A DNA stretch of 64,000 nucleotides from Bradyrhizobium sp. CCBAU 53338 (GTDB lineage: Bacteria > Pseudomonadota > Alphaproteobacteria > Rhizobiales > Xanthobacteraceae): assembly GCF_015291665.1 (NCBI RefSeq), contig NZ_CP030048.1, forward strand, positions 558,001-622,000, in the 5' to 3' direction. The notes under the pieces are model-generated. The model was not told the origin of the DNA, searched no databases, and was given only the letters and a program-made list of their open reading frames with translations. Each line of letters starts with the position of its first letter. Within the stretch, counting starts at the first letter, position 1. Of this stretch, positions 8,768 to 16,873 are shown piece after piece. Both the position numbers and the translations under genes were made by a program.

Positions 8768-9451
8768 TCAACGCGCCGGCTGCCAGCCCGGAGGCCGGTA
8801 CATCACCTCCGGGATCTGTCCAAGCTCGGAGCGCTGCAAGCGTTGCGGCGTCAGGGCATAAAACTCCTGAAAGCTCATGATCAGCGGCCGCCATTTGTCA
8901 GGATCGATACGGTTGCTTGAGCCATCCATCATGATGTCGGGATGCGCGTGCACGCGGGTAATGCGGACCTCGATCGCAGTGAGATTGCCGCCCCAGGCTG
9001 CATCGTCCTGCGCCATCTCGCGCACATGTGCGACCTTCGCTTCCATCTGCACCGGGCACTCGGCCACGCGCGGCGCCCGGATCGTTTCGCTCGCCAATGC
9101 CGTCAGACTGCTGAGCTCGAACTTGTCTTTCTCGTGCCGATAGCCGCAATAGAGTTTTCCAGGCGGTACAGGGTTGGAGCCCGTGGTGCGCGCGAGGCGG
9201 TCGACGGCGCTGACGAGATCGGCCGAGGGCAGATTGAGCGCGCATTCGCCGGTGCGAATCATGTTCTCGGTGGTCTTCGAATTGCGCGCGAGCCCCAACA
9301 TGCAGCGCCATCCAACCCACCACGCCGAGGACATCGGTGCGAGATTGTGAGAGTCGTCGTCATTGGTCGATCCGATCAGGACGACCGGCGTTCCGAAATA
9401 CAGAATGGCCGGGTCGATCTGGACGGCGGCGGGACCGAGTGTTCCGTGCAT
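8768..9451 (-). CDS. flavin reductase-like family protein (FMN-binding split barrel)
   Basis: 227 residues from the ATG at 9451, which has AAGGAG 6 bases upstream; an in-frame start at 9508 is less supported. The N-terminal FGTPVVLIGSTNDDDSHNLA strand pair, then SSAWWVGWRCMLGLARNSKT and ECALNLPS, fits the flavin reductase-like split barrel that binds FMN. Members act as NAD(P)H:flavin reductases or as flavoproteins of unknown substrate. No dedicated oxygenase partner is adjacent, so the physiological role is open. Confidence 0.82.
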   Translation of the reverse strand: MHGTLGPAAVQIDPAILYFGTPVVLIGSTNDDDSHNLAPMSSAWWVGWRCMLGLARNSKTTENMIRTGECALNLPSADLVSAVDRLARTTGSNPVPPGKLYCGYRHEKDKFELSSLTALASETIRAPRVAECPVQMEAKVAHVREMAQDDAAWGGNLTAIEVRITRVHAHPDIMMDGSSNRIDPDKWRPLIMSFQEFYALTPQRLQRSELGQIPEVMYRPPGWQPAR

Positions 9452-9525
9452 CGTGCGCTCCTTTTGATTGGAAGCGCTGTCGTAGTGGGGGAAGCCGATC
9501 GAACCCACCCGATTTCAGATTGAGA

Positions 9526-9948
9526 TCAAGGCTCCCAGCCCTTCGGCGCGAGCTCGAATTTTGCAAACTCGAAAGCGGGGGCCACGGTGCAGCCGACCAG
9601 CGTCCACTCGCCTGACGTCTCCGCCATCTGCCATGCATCCGCCGGTACGATCGCCTGCGGCCGCTCGCCGCCGACAAGATCGGTGCCGAGGCGCACCTCG
9701 TGCTGCGAGCATCCCTCATGGGCGATGCGCAGCGTCAGCGGGCTGCCGGCGTAATAATGCCAGGTCTCGACCGCATCGATGCGATGCCAGTGCGAGCGCT
9801 CGCCGCGCGCGAGCAGGAAATAGATGAGGGTCGAGCGTGACCGGCCGTTGGCGTCGGTGGTCTGGTCGCGAAAGGTTTCGCGATAGTGCCCGCCCTCGGG
9901 GTGCGGGCGGAGTTCGAGGCGCGCGATGATCTCGGCTGCGGTCGGCAT
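9526..9948 (-). CDS. cupin family protein (DUF985)
   Basis: 140 residues in the DUF985 cupin fold: the N-terminal ARLELRPHPEGGHYRETFRD, the central LIYFLLARGERSHWHRIDAV strand pair with its two His, and the C-terminal ADAWQMAETSGEWTLVGCTV. Members are small single-domain barrels, often annotated as epimerase-like and of unknown reaction. It lies 23 bases downstream of gloB in the same direction, so the two may be co-transcribed. Confidence 0.88.
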   Translation of the reverse strand: MPTAAEIIARLELRPHPEGGHYRETFRDQTTDANGRSRSTLIYFLLARGERSHWHRIDAVETWHYYAGSPLTLRIAHEGCSQHEVRLGTDLVGGERPQAIVPADAWQMAETSGEWTLVGCTVAPAFEFAKFELAPKGWEP

Positions 9949-9971
9949 CGATCCCCGTCAGGATTTAATCT

Positions 9972-10739
9972 TCAGGACTTGTTCTTGCGCTCGCGCAGCT
10001 CGCCGAACACCGCGGCGGCCTCCGCGCCCTTCATGTGTAGCCTGGCTGCGACCGACGGTTCATCAGCGCGGAGGAACACGTTTGCTCGCTTCTCATCACC
10101 AAGCAGTGAGGGAATCGTCGGCTTGTTGTCCGCTCGCAGCTTCGCAACCTCGGCCGCGCGCGCCTGCAGCGCCGCATTGTCGGGCTCCACCGTGAGAGCG
10201 AATTTGACGTTGGACGCCGTGTACTCGTGGCCGCAATAGAGCTTGAAGTCGTCGGGCAGTGCCCGCAGCTTCAACAGCGAGTCCCACATCATCGGATAGT
10301 TGCCCTCGAACACGCGGCCGCAGCCGATCGAGAACAGCGTATCGGCGGCGAACAGCGTCTTCTCGGTGTCGAACACGTAGGAGATGTGGTCGAGCGTATG
10401 GCCGGGCGTTTCCAGCACGCGCCCCAGCAGCGAGCCGACCTTGACCACGTCGCCATTGGCGACGCGCAAATCGACATCGGCAATCTTCGTCGTCTTGTCG
10501 TGCGGCGCGACGACGCGGCAATCGTATTTCCGCTTGAGCTCGGCGACGCCGCCGACATGATCGCCATGATGATGGGTGATCAGGATGTCGGTGAGCTGCC
10601 AGCCCTCCCGCTCCAGCGCCTTGATGATGGGACCGGCCTCGGGGGCGTCGATCGACGCGGTTGCCTTGGTTTCCACATCGTGGATCAGATAACCGAAATT
10701 GTCGTTTAAACAGGTGAAAGTACGAATTTCGGCGGCCAT
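9972..10739 (-). CDS. gloB: hydroxyacylglutathione hydrolase (glyoxalase II)
   Basis: 255 residues from the ATG at 10739 (MAAEIRTF, the usual N-terminus); a start at 10772 would add 11 atypical residues. The binuclear metal site THHHGDH is at residues 55-61, followed by the later ligands in VLETPGHTLDHISYV and LYCGHEYTASN. The C-terminal HAGH helix domain is present. It hydrolyses S-lactoylglutathione to lactate and glutathione in methylglyoxal detoxification. The gene order gloB-cupin, with a divergent methyltransferase, is common in Rhizobiales. Confidence 0.94.
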   Translation of the reverse strand: MAAEIRTFTCLNDNFGYLIHDVETKATASIDAPEAGPIIKALEREGWQLTDILITHHHGDHVGGVAELKRKYDCRVVAPHDKTTKIADVDLRVANGDVVKVGSLLGRVLETPGHTLDHISYVFDTEKTLFAADTLFSIGCGRVFEGNYPMMWDSLLKLRALPDDFKLYCGHEYTASNVKFALTVEPDNAALQARAAEVAKLRADNKPTIPSLLGDEKRANVFLRADEPSVAARLHMKGAEAAAVFGELRERKNKS

Positions 10740-10847
10740 GACATCTCCATCGCGCTCAGCCCCGCCAGACAAATATGGCGTTAACGTTGCGCAGGCAATG
10801 CAATATTCAGCGCGCGGCGAGCGCCCTGTGCATGTTACATTGCCGTC

Positions 10848-11591
10848 ATGACCATCGACGTCGTCGACCTTCGCGAGTTCTATTCCCGCCGCCTCGGTAT
10901 CGTGGCGCGGCAGATGATCAATCGCGGCATCAGGCAGCGCTGGCCGGGCGCCGAGGGCCAGCGCGTGCTTGGCGTAGGCTATCCGACGCCCTATCTCGGG
11001 CTGTTTCGCGAAGACGCCGAGCGCTGCATCGCCTTCATGCCGGCGGCCCAGGGCGTGTTGAAATGGCCCACGGGGCGGCCCGCGCTGGCCACGCTGGTCG
11101 ACGAGTTCTCACTGCCGCTCCCCGACGCTGCGGTGGACCGTATCCTGCTGGTTCATGCGCTCGAGATGTCGGATGATCCCGCCGCGCTGCTGCGGGAGGT
11201 CTGGCGGGTGCTCTCGCCGTCCGGGCGCGTCATCGCTGTGATCCCGAACCGGCGCGGGGTGTGGACACGCAGCGACAATACGCCGTTCGGCCACGGCCGA
11301 CCCTATTCGCGCTCGCAGATCACGGACCTGTTGCGCCAGACCTGGTTCACGCCGACCGGCTGGGGCGAGGCATTGTTCATGCCGCCTTATGCGGGCCGCT
11401 GGGTGCTCAAATCGGCGCAGATGTGGGAGCGAGCGGGCGCTGCGCTCTCGCTGCCGTTCGCAGGCGTCCACATCGTCGAAGCGACCAAGCAGGTCTATCG
11501 TGCGATCCCCGCCAAGCGCGAACGGGCGCGGCTGATCCCTTCGCTGAAGCCGGTGCTGGTGCCGTCCTCGACGACTGTAACGCGGACCTGA
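10848..11591 (+). CDS. class I SAM-dependent methyltransferase, divergent from gloB
   Basis: 247 residues. Motif I is unusual (QRVLGVGYPTPYLGLF rather than a canonical DxGxG), but the motif IV/V region is clear: DRILLVHALEMSDDPAALLR, EVWRVLSPSGRVIAVIPNRR. This arrangement is conserved for methyltransferases encoded divergently from gloB in Rhizobiales. The substrate is unknown. The missing acidic residue of motif I (GVGY where DIGC is usual) raises the possibility of altered cofactor handling. The gene is followed 9 bases later by a strong hairpin. Confidence 0.88.
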   Translation: MTIDVVDLREFYSRRLGIVARQMINRGIRQRWPGAEGQRVLGVGYPTPYLGLFREDAERCIAFMPAAQGVLKWPTGRPALATLVDEFSLPLPDAAVDRILLVHALEMSDDPAALLREVWRVLSPSGRVIAVIPNRRGVWTRSDNTPFGHGRPYSRSQITDLLRQTWFTPTGWGEALFMPPYAGRWVLKSAQMWERAGAALSLPFAGVHIVEATKQVYRAIPAKRERARLIPSLKPVLVPSSTTVTRT

Positions 11592-11599
11592 AAACAAAT

Positions 11600-11620
11600 C
11601 GTCCCGGCGAAGCCGGGACG
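11600..11620 (+). terminator. terminator-like hairpin between the methyltransferase and DUF4167 genes
   Basis: A perfect 9-base stem (CGTCCCGGC with GCCGGGACG) and a GAA loop. It lies between convergent genes and could end transcripts from both sides. The same core is seen before cobT at 62330-62355, so it is also a short dispersed repeat. Confidence 0.65.
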
Positions 11621-11652
11621 AAGCAGTCCATGAGATCGGGGATGGGTGCGGC

Positions 11653-12450
11653 TTACTCGCCGGGGGCGAGATCGTCGCTGGTCGCGGCCGGAGCGGCCTC
11701 GCGCTCGGGGCGCGGACCGCCATGCGGCCGGCGGCGCCGTCGCGGATAGCGCTCGCCACCGCCGCCACCATTGCCACCTTCGAAGCCGCCGGGCGCACCG
11801 TTCGTCTGCGGCTGTGCGCCGGTGATGAAGGACGGCAGGCGATCGACGCTGCCGGCGTCGGCGACGACGGGCTGCGGCTGGTTCTGCGGTTGCGGCTGCT
11901 GATGATACTGCGGCTGCGGACGATGGTCGCGTTCGCGGTGCTCGCGCGGCTGCTGCTGGTCGCGCTGATAGGGCTGCTGGCTATCGCGATTGTCGCGCTG
12001 CTGATAGTCGCGCTGGTGATCGCGCTGGCCGTCGCGGTCGCGCATGAAGGGCTGCTGCTGCTGGGGTGGCTGCGGAACGAAGCCGGGCTCCTGGCCGAAC
12101 GCCGAGAAATTCTCGCCGTCGTCATCGCTATCGTCGCTGCTGGTGCTGATGGGCTCGTCGCCGCGCGGCTGCTGGCTCTGGCGGAACTGTTCCTGCGCCG
12201 CTGCGATCAGGCGGAAATAGTGCTCGGCATGCTGGTAGTAGTTTTCGGCGGCGACCGGGTCGCCCGAGGAGCGCGCATCACGCGCAAGCTGGAGATATTT
12301 TTCGGCGATGTGGGAGGCGGTGCCGCGGATCTTGATGTCGGGGCCGTTCGATTCGTAGACCCGGGTCATCGGGTTCTGGCCACGCCGGTTGTTGTTATTG
12401 TTGTTGTTATTGCGGTTGCGCATCCGCTGCTTGTTCTGACCGTTTCTCAT
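11653..12450 (-). CDS. DUF4167 domain-containing protein
   Basis: 265 residues. The conserved DUF4167 block covers about residues 28-100 (YESNGPDIKIRGTASHIAEK, then DPVAAENYYQHAEHYFRLIA). It is preceded by an Asn/Arg tract (MRNRNNNNNNNNRRGQN) and followed by long Gln/Arg/Asp-rich and basic low-complexity regions ending RRRRRPHGGPRPER. The basic, disordered character suggests nucleic-acid or ribosome association, but no function is established. It lies downstream of prmC, as in other Rhizobiales, after a long 463-base spacer. Confidence 0.88.
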   Translation of the reverse strand: MRNGQNKQRMRNRNNNNNNNNRRGQNPMTRVYESNGPDIKIRGTASHIAEKYLQLARDARSSGDPVAAENYYQHAEHYFRLIAAAQEQFRQSQQPRGDEPISTSSDDSDDDGENFSAFGQEPGFVPQPPQQQQPFMRDRDGQRDHQRDYQQRDNRDSQQPYQRDQQQPREHRERDHRPQPQYHQQPQPQNQPQPVVADAGSVDRLPSFITGAQPQTNGAPGGFEGGNGGGGGERYPRRRRRPHGGPRPEREAAPAATSDDLAPGE

Positions 12451-12913
12451 GTCCTGCCTTTAATTCCAGCCCTAAAGGTTGCACGCATTACTGATTGCTA
12501 GGAGTGACCTGGTGACAGCGGTTCACAAGCCTCGCGCGCACCGCGCGCTGGAGCGGATTGAACCCTGCCAATGTTCGTCGACCGTCGCGTTCAACAAAGA
12601 CGCGTTCCCCACCCGCCAGCATTCATTGCCAGCGAACCCATTCATATCGCTTGCCGAAACAAGCCCAGCTTTACTGCGTAAGTCTTCAAGCGCAATATCA
12701 GGCTTTCGTTCACTTTGCGGTCGGAGAGCAGCGCAGCGCCTCTGGCCATCGCGCTCAACAGGACCTGCGGCTTGGAACCTATAATCAGTAAAGCTCTCGC
12801 CCGAGAGCCCGGCTTTCGCCCGTAGGTCTACGGGGCCGGCACCGATGTGTTGACCGGAACGTAGTCGTTCCCACGGGATATTCCAAGAGGTTTTTTAGAG
12901 CCCAATCCGGCTT
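12451..12913 (-). other. long spacer between prmC and DUF4167 with several hairpins; possible leader or small RNA
   Basis: No convincing gene is seen in 463 bases between two co-directional genes. Features: a hairpin at 12457-12478 (CCTTTA/TAAAGG arms) immediately before the DUF4167 ribosome site; a GAGAGC/GCTCTC hairpin at 12793-12808; and a CCGTAG/CTACGG hairpin just after it. On the minus strand a 40-codon frame runs from about 12645 to 12523 (MNGFAGNECWRVGNASLL...) but has no clear ribosome site. A structured 5' leader or a small RNA gene would explain the spacing. Confidence 0.4.
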
Positions 12914-13822
12914 TTATGGGGGCATTTTTCGGGCCGAGACGGCCCTGGGAATGCCTGCCAGGTCGGCCTTGGGCGGCCGGTCGATCGATAACGCGGCAGC
13001 TGCCATCAAGGTTTCAATATCCGCGGCCTGGCCCTGTCCGGCCTCGACGATCAGGGCGCCGCCGGGGACGAGCCGCTCGGCCGCCTGCGGGATCAGGACG
13101 CGGTAGGCGTCGTAACCGTCATTGCCGCCGTCGAGCGCCAGATGCGGATCGTGCTCGCGCACCTCGATGCCGAGTTTCGGAATTTCCCCTGCGGGGATAT
13201 AGGGCGGGTTCGACACGATCAGATCGAACGGACCCGAGAGCGCCGCCGCGTAGGAGCAGGCGACGAAGCCGGCACGGTCGGCAAGGCCGAGGGCGGTGGC
13301 ATTGCCTCTGGCGGTATGAAGCGCGGTCAGGCTGAGATCGGTGCCGACGCCAAACGCATCGGGAATCTCGTGCAGCAGCGCGAGCAGGATCGCGCCGGAC
13401 CCGGTGCCGATATCGGCGATGCGGGGTCGCCGGCCAGTGATCGCCAGCTCGCGAAAAATCTCGAGCGCCAGCTCGACCACGGTCTCGGTATCCGGCCGCG
13501 GCACCAGCGTTGCCTCGGACAGTCGGAACGGCAGGCCCCAGAATTCCCGCATGCCGAGAATGCGAGCGACCGGCTCGCGCGCGAGTCTGCGCTGCGCGTA
13601 TCCCTCGAGCCGCGCTGCCTCGTCCAGCGAGAGTTGCCGCGTCGCCTGCGTGATCAGCCCGGTCAGATCGAGCCCCAGCGCGGCGCCGACGAGCAGGCGT
13701 GCATCGAGGGAGGGTTCTTCGATACCCGCTGCTTGCAGCCGCGTCGTGAGCGCGCGCCGCGCGCTCTCGATGCTGTGTCCGGAATCGAAACCTGTCGCCA
13801 AGGGAACCATCCTGCCTGGCAT
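12914..13822 (-). CDS. prmC: peptide chain release factor N5-glutamine methyltransferase
   Basis: About 302 residues from the ATG at 13822 (MPGRMVPL); 13891 and 13810 are alternative starts. The N-terminal five-helix PrmC domain is followed by the SAM-binding RIADIGTGSGAILLALLHE and the signature FDLIVSNPPYIPAGEI, whose NPPY motif holds the substrate glutamine. PrmC methylates the Gln of the GGQ motif in release factors. The gene usually follows prfA directly, but here prfA lies at 20630, with transporter genes in between. Confidence 0.93.
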   Translation of the reverse strand: MPGRMVPLATGFDSGHSIESARRALTTRLQAAGIEEPSLDARLLVGAALGLDLTGLITQATRQLSLDEAARLEGYAQRRLAREPVARILGMREFWGLPFRLSEATLVPRPDTETVVELALEIFRELAITGRRPRIADIGTGSGAILLALLHEIPDAFGVGTDLSLTALHTARGNATALGLADRAGFVACSYAAALSGPFDLIVSNPPYIPAGEIPKLGIEVREHDPHLALDGGNDGYDAYRVLIPQAAERLVPGGALIVEAGQGQAADIETLMAAAALSIDRPPKADLAGIPRAVSARKMPP

Positions 13823-13903
13823 CGTGGATAGATCGGCGGCCTTGCTTGCGTCAATGGAAAGGAGCGCGTTTGATCGCGCACCGCGCTGCAAAGGAGAACG
13901 TCA

Positions 13904-14329
13904 ATGAACGCCTATGACAGTCAGAACGTCTTCGCGAAGATCCTGCGCGGCGAGATTCCCTGTTTCGAGGTGTTCAGGGACGACCGCAGCTTCGCCTTCC
14001 TCGACATCATGCCGCGCTCGCCCGGGCATACGCTGGTGATTCCGAGGGCGCCGGCGCGCGGCATTCTCGACATTGCCGACGACGATCTTGCCGCGGTGGC
14101 CCGGACCGCCAAGCGGATCGCGGTCGCGGGCATGAAGGCGTTCGACGCGGAAGGGATCATCCTCCAGCAGTTCAGCGAGCCGGCCAGCGGGCAGGTGGTG
14201 TTTCACCTGCACATGCACGTCATGCCGGTCAGGGCCGGCGTCGAGCTGCTGCCCGCGCAGACGCGCAAGGAAGACATGGCCGTGCTCGCAGATCACGCCA
14301 AGCGGATGATTGTGGCAATTGGGAGCTAA
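13904..14329 (+). CDS. HIT-family nucleotide hydrolase or transferase
   Basis: 141 residues with the histidine triad in FHLHMHVMP (about residues 99-107) and the usual N-terminal FAKILRGEIPCFEVFRDD and FLDIMPRSPGHTLVIPR blocks. HIT proteins act on nucleoside phosphoramidates or other nucleotide conjugates; the physiological substrate is unknown. It is divergent from prmC, and its stop codon overlaps that of the convergent ATPase gene (a shared CTAA at 14326-14329). Confidence 0.92.
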   Translation: MNAYDSQNVFAKILRGEIPCFEVFRDDRSFAFLDIMPRSPGHTLVIPRAPARGILDIADDDLAAVARTAKRIAVAGMKAFDAEGIILQQFSEPASGQVVFHLHMHVMPVRAGVELLPAQTRKEDMAVLADHAKRMIVAIGS

Positions 14330-15024
14330 ACGCCGAGATAGCGCTGCAGCAGCTCTGGCTGGGCCTTGAGCTCCTGCGCCGGCCCCTCGTGGACGATATG
14401 GCCGTTGTTGATGATGTAGATCCGCGTCGCCAGCGCCAGCGTCGCCGCCAGATTCTGCTCGACCAGCACGATGGTCTGGCCGGCGGCGGCGAGCTCGCGG
14501 CAGGCCTTGACGAGATCGTGGACGATGACGGGCGCGAGTCCCTCGAATGGCTCGTCCAGCAGCACGATCTTGGGATCGCGAACCAAGGCGCGTGCGATCG
14601 CCAGCATCTGCTGCTCGCCGCCGGAGAGCTCGGTGCCGCGGTTGCCGCGCCGCTCCTTCAGCCGCGGAAACATCTCGTAGATGCGCCCGAGCGGCCAGCG
14701 CTTTGGCGCGGTGATGCCGGCGAGAAGGATGTTCTCCTCGACCGACAGGCTGCCGAAGATGCGACGCTCCTCGTGGACGAGCTGCATGCCCGCCTGCGCG
14801 ATCTTGTGGCTCCTGCGGCCGGCGACATCGGTGCCGTCGAACTTCACGCTGCCGCTGCGCGGCGTCACCACGCCCATCAGGCTCTTCAGCGTGGTGCTCT
14901 TGCCGGCGCCATTGCGGCCGAGCAGCGCCACCACCTCGTGACGCTCGACATGCAGGTCGACGTCGAACAGGATGTGGGAATCGCCGTAATAGCTGTTCAG
15001 GCCGTTGACCTCGATCAGGCTCAT
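14326..15024 (-). CDS. LivF-type ABC transporter ATP-binding protein
   Basis: 232 residues. Walker A GRNGAGKST (about 36-44), the Q-loop in AQAGMQLVHEERRIFGSLSV, the signature LSGGEQQMLAIARAL and Walker B KIVLLDEPFEGLAP are all intact. It is the second ATPase of a HAAT (branched-chain amino acid/amide) importer. Its start overlaps the preceding permease-ATPase gene by 4 bases (15021-15024), which implies translational coupling. It is the last gene of the operon that starts at 19183. Confidence 0.93.
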   Translation of the reverse strand: MSLIEVNGLNSYYGDSHILFDVDLHVERHEVVALLGRNGAGKSTTLKSLMGVVTPRSGSVKFDGTDVAGRRSHKIAQAGMQLVHEERRIFGSLSVEENILLAGITAPKRWPLGRIYEMFPRLKERRGNRGTELSGGEQQMLAIARALVRDPKIVLLDEPFEGLAPVIVHDLVKACRELAAAGQTIVLVEQNLAATLALATRIYIINNGHIVHEGPAQELKAQPELLQRYLGV

Positions 15025-16862
15025 GCGGCGATCTCCCCATGCACGCCGCCGAGATAGGCTTCCTGCACGGCCGCGTTATTCTTGATTTCCTCGGGCGTTC
15101 CCGAGATCAGCACCTTGCCCTCCTGGAGCACCGTCACACGCTCGACCAGCTCGAACAGCGAATCCATGTCGTGGTCGATGATGATCATGGTTCGGCCGCG
15201 CGCGATCGACTTGAGCAGCTTGACGGTCTCGACGCGCTCGCGCGGGCTCATGCCGGCGAGCGGCTCGTCGAGCAGGAGCAGGCGCGGTGACGTCGCCAGC
15301 GCAAGCCCGATCTCAAGCCTGCGCTTCTCGCCATAGGCGAGCTCGGAGACAGGCGTGTCGGCGCGCCGGGTCAGGTTGACCAGCGCGAGCGTGTGCGCCA
15401 CCTGCTCCGTCAGGCCTTTGACGCCGGCGAGCGAGCGAAACAGGTCGAGCCGGAATTTGCCGCGCAGCTCGGCGAGGGCGGCGATCGTCAGGTTCTGACG
15501 CACCGTCAGGCCGGTAAAGAGCTGGTTGACCTGGTAGCTCTTGGTCAGCCCGAGCTGGCAGACGTCCGTGACCTTCAATCCCGTGATGTCGCGCCCTTCG
15601 AAGACGATCTGGCCGGAGGTCGGCGCGATCTCGCAGGTCAGCATCTTGAAGAAGGTCGATTTGCCGGCGCCGTTGGGACCGATGATGCCGCGCAATTCGC
15701 CCTGATTGACGCTGAAATCAATGTCACTGTTGGCGACGAGGCCGCCATAACGCTTGGTGAGGCCGGTGGCTTTCAGGATCGGCCCGGAATAGGCGGGGTG
15801 TTCGACCTCCTTGGCCTGCATCGGGGCAGGCGGCGCTTGCTGAGGCGTCTCGACCTCGGCCTCCTCGCTCTCGGCAGCCTTACGGGCGCGCCCGCCCGAG
15901 ACGAGGCCGTAGAGATCGACGAGGCCGCCGACGATGCCGCCGCGGAGGAAGCAGACCAGCAGCACGAACACGACGCCGAGCACGAGCTTCCAGGCCGCTC
16001 CCAGCCCAAGTGCGGACTGGAGGAAATCCTGCAGGAATAGCCAGACGGTCGCGCCGACCAGCGGCCCGAACAGCGTGCCGCGGCCGCCGATCGCGGTCTG
16101 CATCACGAGCTGGCCGGAGGTGTCGAACGTGAAGGCGTCGGGCGGCATGAAGGCCTGGAGCACGCCGAGCAGGCCGCCGGCGAAACCCGCGTAAGCGGCG
16201 GCGATCACGAAGGCGGTCAGCTTGTAGCCGTGGATGTTGTGGCCGACCGCGGTGGCGCGCAGCGGATTGTCCCTGATCGCGCTGAAGATGGCGCCGACAG
16301 GCGAGCGCACGATCCGGAGTGCGATGATGACGCCGACGAAATAGCACAGCGCGATGAACTGATAGAGCGACCAGCCATTGGTGAAATGGATGGTGGTGAA
16401 GCCGAGATTGAAGCTCGGCGTCGGCACGCCCGGTAGCCCGTTCTCGCCGCCGGTGAAATCCGAGAGCGGATTGAATTCGACGAAGAAGAACACCTCCGCG
16501 ATCGCCACGGTGATCATGGCGAAGTAGATGCCGGTGCGGCGCAGTGCGATCAGGCCGATCAGATAGCCGGTCGCTGCCGCTGCAATCATGCCGATGACCA
16601 GCGCGCCCAGCACGTTGCTGAAGCCGGTGCGGGTCAATAGGTATGCGGCGACGAAGCCGCCGGTGCCGTAGAAGGCGGACTGGCCGAACGACAACAGGCC
16701 GGTGAATCCGAACAGGATGTCGAAGCCGAGGCCGAACAGGCCCCAGACCAGGATCCGGTTCACCGTGTTCGGTGCGAAGCCGAGATGGGGCAGTACGAAG
16801 GGAGCCACGATCAGGCCGATGGCCGTCAGTGTCTCGATCAGGAACGGGCGTTGCTTGAGCAT
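15021..16862 (-). CDS. fused LivM-type permease and LivG-type ATPase
   Basis: A single 613-residue frame. Residues 1-330 are a LivM-like permease with about nine hydrophobic helices and the GFTGLLSFGQSAFYGTGGFV signature. Residues 330-365 are a charged Pro/Glu linker. Residues 365-610 are a LivG-like ATPase with Walker A GPNGAGKST, the Q-loop QLGLTKSYQVNQLF, signature LAYGEKRRLEIGLAL and Walker B LLLLDEPLAGMSP. In most systems these are two genes. The fusion fixes the stoichiometry of one permease and one ATPase. No internal stop or frameshift is seen. Confidence 0.93.
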   Translation of the reverse strand: MLKQRPFLIETLTAIGLIVAPFVLPHLGFAPNTVNRILVWGLFGLGFDILFGFTGLLSFGQSAFYGTGGFVAAYLLTRTGFSNVLGALVIGMIAAAATGYLIGLIALRRTGIYFAMITVAIAEVFFFVEFNPLSDFTGGENGLPGVPTPSFNLGFTTIHFTNGWSLYQFIALCYFVGVIIALRIVRSPVGAIFSAIRDNPLRATAVGHNIHGYKLTAFVIAAAYAGFAGGLLGVLQAFMPPDAFTFDTSGQLVMQTAIGGRGTLFGPLVGATVWLFLQDFLQSALGLGAAWKLVLGVVFVLLVCFLRGGIVGGLVDLYGLVSGGRARKAAESEEAEVETPQQAPPAPMQAKEVEHPAYSGPILKATGLTKRYGGLVANSDIDFSVNQGELRGIIGPNGAGKSTFFKMLTCEIAPTSGQIVFEGRDITGLKVTDVCQLGLTKSYQVNQLFTGLTVRQNLTIAALAELRGKFRLDLFRSLAGVKGLTEQVAHTLALVNLTRRADTPVSELAYGEKRRLEIGLALATSPRLLLLDEPLAGMSPRERVETVKLLKSIARGRTMIIIDHDMDSLFELVERVTVLQEGKVLISGTPEEIKNNAAVQEAYLGGVHGEIAA

Positions 16863-16873
16863 CAGCGGATCAC

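Noticed and set aside
12479..12784. 101-codon plus-strand frame in the prmC-DUF4167 spacer
   Set aside because: No ribosome site, no recognisable domain and odd composition; treated as non-coding leader.
12451..12913. Possible tmRNA, RNase P or 6S RNA gene in the long spacer
   Set aside because: No tmRNA tag or tRNA-like ends, no RNase P core motifs, and the fold for 6S is not evident; kept only as an unassigned structured region.
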